NCBI GenBank assembly: GCA_958450325.1
Contig: OY288257.1
Coordinates: 6,281,873-6,345,872 of the forward strand
DNA: 64,000 nt
Direction of reading: 5' to 3'
Source of the DNA: Agrostemma githago
Taxonomy: Eukaryota > Streptophyta > Magnoliopsida > Caryophyllales > Caryophyllaceae
Shown here: positions 59,789 through 64,000 of the stretch, in pieces
How positions within the stretch are numbered: position 1 is the first letter of the stretch
How the letters are laid out: the number at the start of each line of letters is the position of its first letter
Notes under the pieces: generated by a model
Seen by the model: only the letters and a program-made list of their open reading frames with translations
Database searches by the model: none
Told to the model about the DNA's origin: nothing
Program-made: the position numbers and the translations under genes

Positions 59789-60166
59789 ATGACATTCCAT
59801 GCCTTTTACTGGGGTATAGCGCACGAGATCCTGTTCCCCGGCTGGCCTGGTTCAAGCACGGGAATGTATGTACTAGCGGTGTTCGTCATCTTCTTCCTAG
59901 CCATTTTAGTGGAGTGCCTGGCCCATTGTCAGCTCATCAAACCCGGCTCAAACCGTGTTGCAGCTTGCTTTTTTAGGACCGGGTTTCGAGCTGTTAGAGC
60001 TGGGTTGGCGTACATGGTGATATTGGCCCTTATGTCCTACAATGGTGGCATTTTCTTGGCTGCCATTTTTGGACATGCAGTTGGTTATTTGGTTTTTGGG
60101 AGTGGGCTTTATTACAGGCATGATGGGCCTACTTCTGATATTGGAGTTGGGCCTGAGAAAATTTAA
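59789..60166 (+). CDS. COPT/Ctr-type copper transporter, short N-terminus
   Basis: Ctr family member that imports Cu(I) as a trimer. From the ATG at 59789 it gives 125 aa: MTFHAFYWG, the family word LFPGWPGSSTGMY, first membrane segment at about residues 27-47, then TM2/TM3 at about 72-105 with GHAVG supplying the GxxxG packing motif. The usual Met-rich extracellular N-terminus is absent, and an in-frame TGA lies 15 bp upstream. The MxxxM of TM2 reads I-L-A-L-M (residues 78-82), so its first Met is replaced; a Met lies at 76 instead. COPT genes are generally intronless. It could be a truncated gene, a pseudogene, or a gene whose upstream exon I missed. Confidence 0.75.
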   Translation: MTFHAFYWGIAHEILFPGWPGSSTGMYVLAVFVIFFLAILVECLAHCQLIKPGSNRVAACFFRTGFRAVRAGLAYMVILALMSYNGGIFLAAIFGHAVGYLVFGSGLYYRHDGPTSDIGVGPEKI

Positions 60167-60563
60167 TGCATCCTTTTTCTTCTGATATTTGAGATTTGGG
60201 TTTGAGTCGTACCAACATCATAATCGATCTTACGACTTTTTTATACCAAAAAGTTTCAAAATTCCTCGTTGATTAATCATTTATCTTATGATTTAAGGGA
60301 GGGATATGGAATAAAAGCAGCCACTATACTACCATCTGAGTTGATATTTTTATAAGCGAAGCATAATATATCTCGTCGATCTCCTTTATGTGTTGAGTAT
60401 TATTCTCTCATCGTTTAAAGTTTACCACTCACTCATTTTTCACAATTACATACATGAACTATAAACTAAAGTATATAAAATCAGGAGGTGAATATATTCT
60501 CCATCACAATTTATTTCTAAGCTAACTATACACCTCATCGTCTTGCAAATCCCTCCTTCCTCT

Positions 60564-60573
60564 CTATATATAC
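60564..60573 (+). promoter_or_regulatory. Candidate TATA box of the small heat-shock protein gene
   Basis: CTATATATAC lies about 65 bp before the start codon, with a CT-rich leader (CATTCATTCCATTCAAACCC) between. I saw no clear three-unit heat-shock element in the 300 bp upstream, only scattered TTC/GAA words. Confidence 0.5.
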
Positions 60574-60636
60574 CTCCATCTACCTCATTCATTCCATTCA
60601 AACCCAATTAACTAGTTTTCGTAACAACCCAAAAAA

Positions 60637-61146
60637 ATGCAATCTATGGTACCGTGTCATGACTTCTTTGGTAGACACCAACAAATGTTCGACCCATTTT
60701 CCCTTTATTTTTGGGACGGTTTTCCTCATGACTTCCCTTTTAGATCGCCCATGATGGGTCAGCCACGACCATTTATGCTGCAGATGATGATGCCACAGAT
60801 GACAATGCCAAAGATGAAGTCAAAGATCGAGTACAAGGAGACCCCGGAGGTGCACCTGTTCATGGCGGACCTCCCTGGTCTCCAAAGAGAGGACGTGGAC
60901 GTCCACGTGGAGGACGGCAAGTTGCTCCATATAAGTGCCAAAAAGAAGCATAGTAGAGAGGAGAATAGAGAGAATTATTGTTATGTTGAACGTGGTGGTG
61001 GGGCGTTTGTGACTAGGTTCATGTTACCTCCCAATGCGAAACCAGAGCACATGAGGACTTGTGTTGACCATGGCGTCCTCACTGTCACCATCCCTAAGCA
61101 AATAATGGACAGGCCCAGCTACAGAGGCCTACAAATACATGATTAG
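60637..61146 (+). CDS. Small heat-shock protein, alpha-crystallin domain (HSP20 family)
   Basis: Single-exon frame of 169 aa; plant cytosolic small heat-shock proteins are ATP-independent holdase chaperones forming oligomers. The N-terminal arm is aromatic (FDPFSLYFWDGFPHDFPF), followed by a Met-rich linker with nine Met between residues 39 and 60. The alpha-crystallin domain starts at about residue 63: KIEYKETPEVHLFMADLPGL, then HVEDGKLLHISAKKK, YCYVERGGGAFVTRFMLP and the signature GVLTVTIPKQ. No signal or transit peptide is evident and no endoplasmic reticulum retention signal is present, so the cytosol is likely. It resembles class I proteins but the linker and LPPNAKPEHMRTC depart from the usual class I consensus, so the class is left open. 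Confidence 0.93.
   Translation: MQSMVPCHDFFGRHQQMFDPFSLYFWDGFPHDFPFRSPMMGQPRPFMLQMMMPQMTMPKMKSKIEYKETPEVHLFMADLPGLQREDVDVHVEDGKLLHISAKKKHSREENRENYCYVERGGGAFVTRFMLPPNAKPEHMRTCVDHGVLTVTIPKQIMDRPSYRGLQIHD
60893..60908. repeat. Perfect 16-bp palindrome inside the sHSP gene
   Basis: ACGTGGACGTCCACGT reads the same on both strands and encodes part of EDVDVHVED. It contains the G-box-like core ACGTG twice in opposite orientation. Confidence 0.9.
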
Positions 61147-62475
61147 AGTGTGGGGTTATGGCCCATCAAAGAGTTCACTTCTTACGCTTTATGATTTACT
61201 TTAATTATTACACTTGTTTTGTGATCGATGAGAGGTTTGATGATCGATTCTCACGAAACCCTGTTATAAAAATTATGAAAGTGTAGGAATCATTATGACG
61301 ATCTATATCGTATAAGAATAAAAACGTGAAAATATGTGGAATATAATGCCAGTATTTATAATATATTACGTGTAATCAATAAAGTTTTTCGTTAGTATGA
61401 GTATGATGATTAATCACGTAGTACGTATCTTTTTGGCTCCTTTTAAACAAAATACGTATGTGCATATACATGATAGTCTAATCATGTAATGATGAGAGTA
61501 TGTGATTACATACATACAGATACAGTCCATGTGATATGATTATAGTGCATTGTTAAAGGTAATTGAATAATGCGATCAAACATAAAAGTAAACGACGTAC
61601 GTAGGTAGCAATTAAATTAAGGATTAATACACCGTGACCACTCACCGACCACCGTGCATGGCTTTGAATAATAAGGTAAACGTACAATATATGATTGAAT
61701 ACATGATGTCTAAGGACCTCCTTGAGTCATTGTTGCCAATTATACAGATGAGTAGATCATCCTATAGTGAATCAAAAAATCATTTGAATGCTAAATTCTA
61801 TTGAAAAATCATTAATGAATCTTCAATTTATCAACCACAAAGGCATCACCAATATTAAGAAATTCTTGAATTTTTATAGATTACCGACAACTTTAATAAG
61901 TACTCCGTAGTATAACATACGGACATACGTATAACTCAATCCGTCTTCTTTTTGGAAACAAAAATGTGAATTCTTATTTTATGATCGTCTTTAATTTTCT
62001 GTATTACTTTTAGTATATTGGTTTCATAAGTTTAGCTTGTGGACAACTCAAACGGAATTATACGTATCAAATTATCTTTTATTACAAACTTACGACTTTG
62101 ATTATACTATACGACCAATTATTTAGCCACAAAAATTGAGAGAATGAATTGAAAAACTTTGAAGCGCGGGATGATGTTTGAAGAAAAGAGTGTTTAAATT
62201 CAGAAAATGGGGAGGATTTAAACAAGGTGCCAAGCCAAGAGAAGACTGACGACAAATTTGGGTACACAAACACAATGCATGCATTATCCGATCAAAGAGA
62301 ATCACGAGAAAATAAACACTTGATTTATTAATCTCTGCAAAACGATCGAGAAGGAATAGTGGAACATGAATCGAAGAAAAAAAAAAGGATCCTATGGCCT
62401 CCACTAACACAGTAAGTAACATGAATGAATGACCCCTCCAAACCTATCCATTACATATATTGACAACAAGTATCC
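61147..62475. other. 3' flank of sHSP and AT-rich spacer
   Basis: No gene is recognised. A TACTCCGTA copy lies near 61901. The minus-strand open frames near 62082-62422 show no domain. Confidence 0.5.
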
Positions 62476-62704
62476 TACTCCCTACCCACCATTGAGATTT
62501 TCCCACTTTTTTTAAAAGGAAACTCCACTAAGATATTTTCATTTTAAAACTTTCCTTATTCATCCATTATACTCTCTTTCTATTGGTTACTTTTTGTGAT
62601 TTGACATCTTGAACCCCACCCAACAATTTACCACCTTTCATTACCCATTTCTTAATTCATGTGCCATTTATAAATGGGAACATCAATGTGGTGGGGAGGG
62701 AGTA
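62476..62704. mobile_element. MITE, sister copy of 25841-26067
   Basis: Starts TACTCCCTACCCACCATTGA and ends CATCAATGTGGTGGGGAGGG then AGTA. It aligns with 25841-26067 across the whole 227-229 bp, including the unit TTTCTATTGGTTACTTTTTG. TA at both ends fits a mariner-type duplication. Confidence 0.88.
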
Positions 62705-63289
62705 TTAGGGATAACAACAATCCGCATTTGGATCCACTTCAACTAGATTAGATTTACATTTACATACCGAACATGTTCTGTCTATGCGGTTGATTTTTGC
62801 AAAAAAAAGCAATTTTCTTTCGATTTCTTTTTTACACAAGTTCCCGTAGAATTAGTTCCTAATTTTTTTAAAGGTGTGCCCCAACTTCGAAGCACTCGTA
62901 AAAAGAACAAGTACTTTTTTTTAAAGTACGTAGCATAGCAATAGTTTTTTTTTTCCTTCAGATAACTTGTTAACGTGAATTATAACATACGTTAGAAAAA
63001 TTGTCAATTAAACATTTAAACTCGCTATAAATACATCAATTAAAAAGTAAACGAATGAACGAAATCGATGATTAACGGAAAACATTGGGGTTTTTTCCCA
63101 TGTGGATGAGTAGAGTAGAGTAGCGTTGCACTTGGTAGCTAGTGGCTAGGCCAATACGTGAGTGAGGGTGAGGGTGAGGGTACTGAATTCTGAGCAACAC
63201 AAGCAGTCTGCATCATGTCTGACTAGTGGGGCTCCCCTTCCCCCTCCCCCCACCTCACTATTTTAATTATTTATTCACTTTTCATTCAA

Positions 63290-64000
63290 TCTATATAACA
63301 TAAACAAACAAACAAGCAAGTAAATCCATTCACTAATGGAGTTAGTTTATTGAGCTTCTCAAACCCTATTCATCTTCATCTCTTCACTCTTCCCCCATTT
63401 TCCTTCCCTTTTTTTTTTAATCTAGATTAGAACTTCAGTAAACGTTATTGAGAAACCGTCTTTTACGAGTTTTGGGGGCTTTCTCTTCAGTTCCTCAATA
63501 CCCATCTCCTTTTCAATCACCCTATATTCTAGGCATCAACCCTTTTTCCCAGGTACTGCATATTTATAATGCTCTTTCCTGCCAAAAATTTCATCTTTTT
63601 CTTTTTTTTACTTGTGGTTTCTATTATATGATTGTAGAATGTTGCCAAAGTTGCGTGCTTTCTTTGTTGCAGAGTTGAGGTTTTTGTTGTTAAGATCATG
63701 GTATGAAGAAGATTGAATGACTGATGTTTTATCTTTAGATTTTAATTTGTTGCATCCCTAATTTTATCTGAACTGATTGAGATTATGTGCTTACCTTCCT
63801 ATTGTAGAATGTAGATGGGGTTCCGTTTTGAGGGATTTGGGCATAAGGGTTTCTTACAATTTGGGGATTAAAGGATTCAAGGGCTATTAAATTACGGAAT
63901 AATTGTTAAGAGACCGTCTCTTTGAGGTTTTTGTGCAAGAGCTATAGGGTGGTCTTTTATTATTTGTTCGACCTGAAAGTTATAGTGACCGTGTTATGTA
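63290..64000 (+). other. Possible 5' UTR of a gene continuing past the right edge
   Basis: A CTATATAACA word near 63291 is followed by a CT-rich leader typical of plant 5' UTRs. An ATG opens a five-codon frame (MELVY) then stops, so it would be an upstream ORF. A TTTCCCAG|GTACTG junction near 63554 resembles a donor and TTTGTTGCAG near 63672 an acceptor. No protein-coding exon is seen before base 64000. Two GAGACCGTCTC-like words lie at about 63450 and 63910. Confidence 0.3.

Noticed and set aside
63150..63182. Interstitial telomere repeat
   Set aside because: The repeated unit is GTGAGG, not the plant TTTAGGG, and there are only about four units.

Overview
This is a gene-rich stretch of a dicot plant nuclear genome. 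The genes are split by many GT-AG introns, the intergenic DNA is AT-rich, miniature inverted-repeat elements are frequent, and the proteins are plant families (RLCK VII kinase, BAHD acyltransferase, plant DHHC-PAT, SKL1, MUB, COPT). Two short dispersed motifs, TACTCCGTA and GAGACCGTCTC, recur often. I associate them with Amaranthaceae/Caryophyllales genomes (spinach, beet and relatives), but that is recognition from memory and not proof. No bacterial, viral or CRISPR feature was seen.

Layout from left to right. RAD54 (minus, 406-7751) has 20 coding exons visible and its last exon(s) lie beyond the left edge. It is divergent from ARP2 (plus, 9312-17832; 15 exons, complete, 389 aa). Downstream of ARP2 is a 5'-truncated LINE tail with a poly-A and a perfect target duplication. 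Next come a feruloyl-CoA omega-hydroxyacid transferase (BAHD, plus, 20741-22849), a secreted Ole e 1-like protein (minus, 25329-27254), a membrane-anchored ubiquitin-fold protein (minus, 28702-31388) and a CID-domain (Rtt103/RPRD-like) protein (minus, 32751-39434) with a likely 5'-UTR intron. The stretch 40.6-44.8 kb is repeat-dominated. It is followed by a PBL-type receptor-like cytoplasmic kinase (plus, 44835-48434), a tRNA-Gln(UUG) (minus, 48959-49030), a PAT07-like S-acyltransferase (plus, 51078-54165), shikimate-kinase-like SKL1 (plus, 55473-58373), a shortened COPT copper-transporter reading frame (plus, 59789-60166) and an intronless small heat-shock protein (plus, 60637-61146). The right end may hold the 5' UTR of another gene.

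The genes have unrelated housekeeping and stress roles and do not form a pathway cluster. For nearly every gene the exons were joined by hand, and the phases close exactly to a whole number of codons; this is my main support for the models.

The structurally most informative parts are the repeats. At least seven TACTCCC-type (Stowaway-like) elements sit mostly in introns. Two of them are interrupted by other DNA transposons: a 994-bp MULE-like element with about 100-bp terminal repeats and a 10-bp target duplication, and a 705-bp PIF/Harbinger-like element with TAA duplications. A related uninterrupted element in ARP2 gives the empty-site structure for the first. I found no convincing new enzymatic or defence system. 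The best candidates for something undescribed are the over-represented TACTCCGTA word, a Met-rich small heat-shock protein beside an altered COPT gene, and a 49-bp duplication that copied an SKL1 splice donor.
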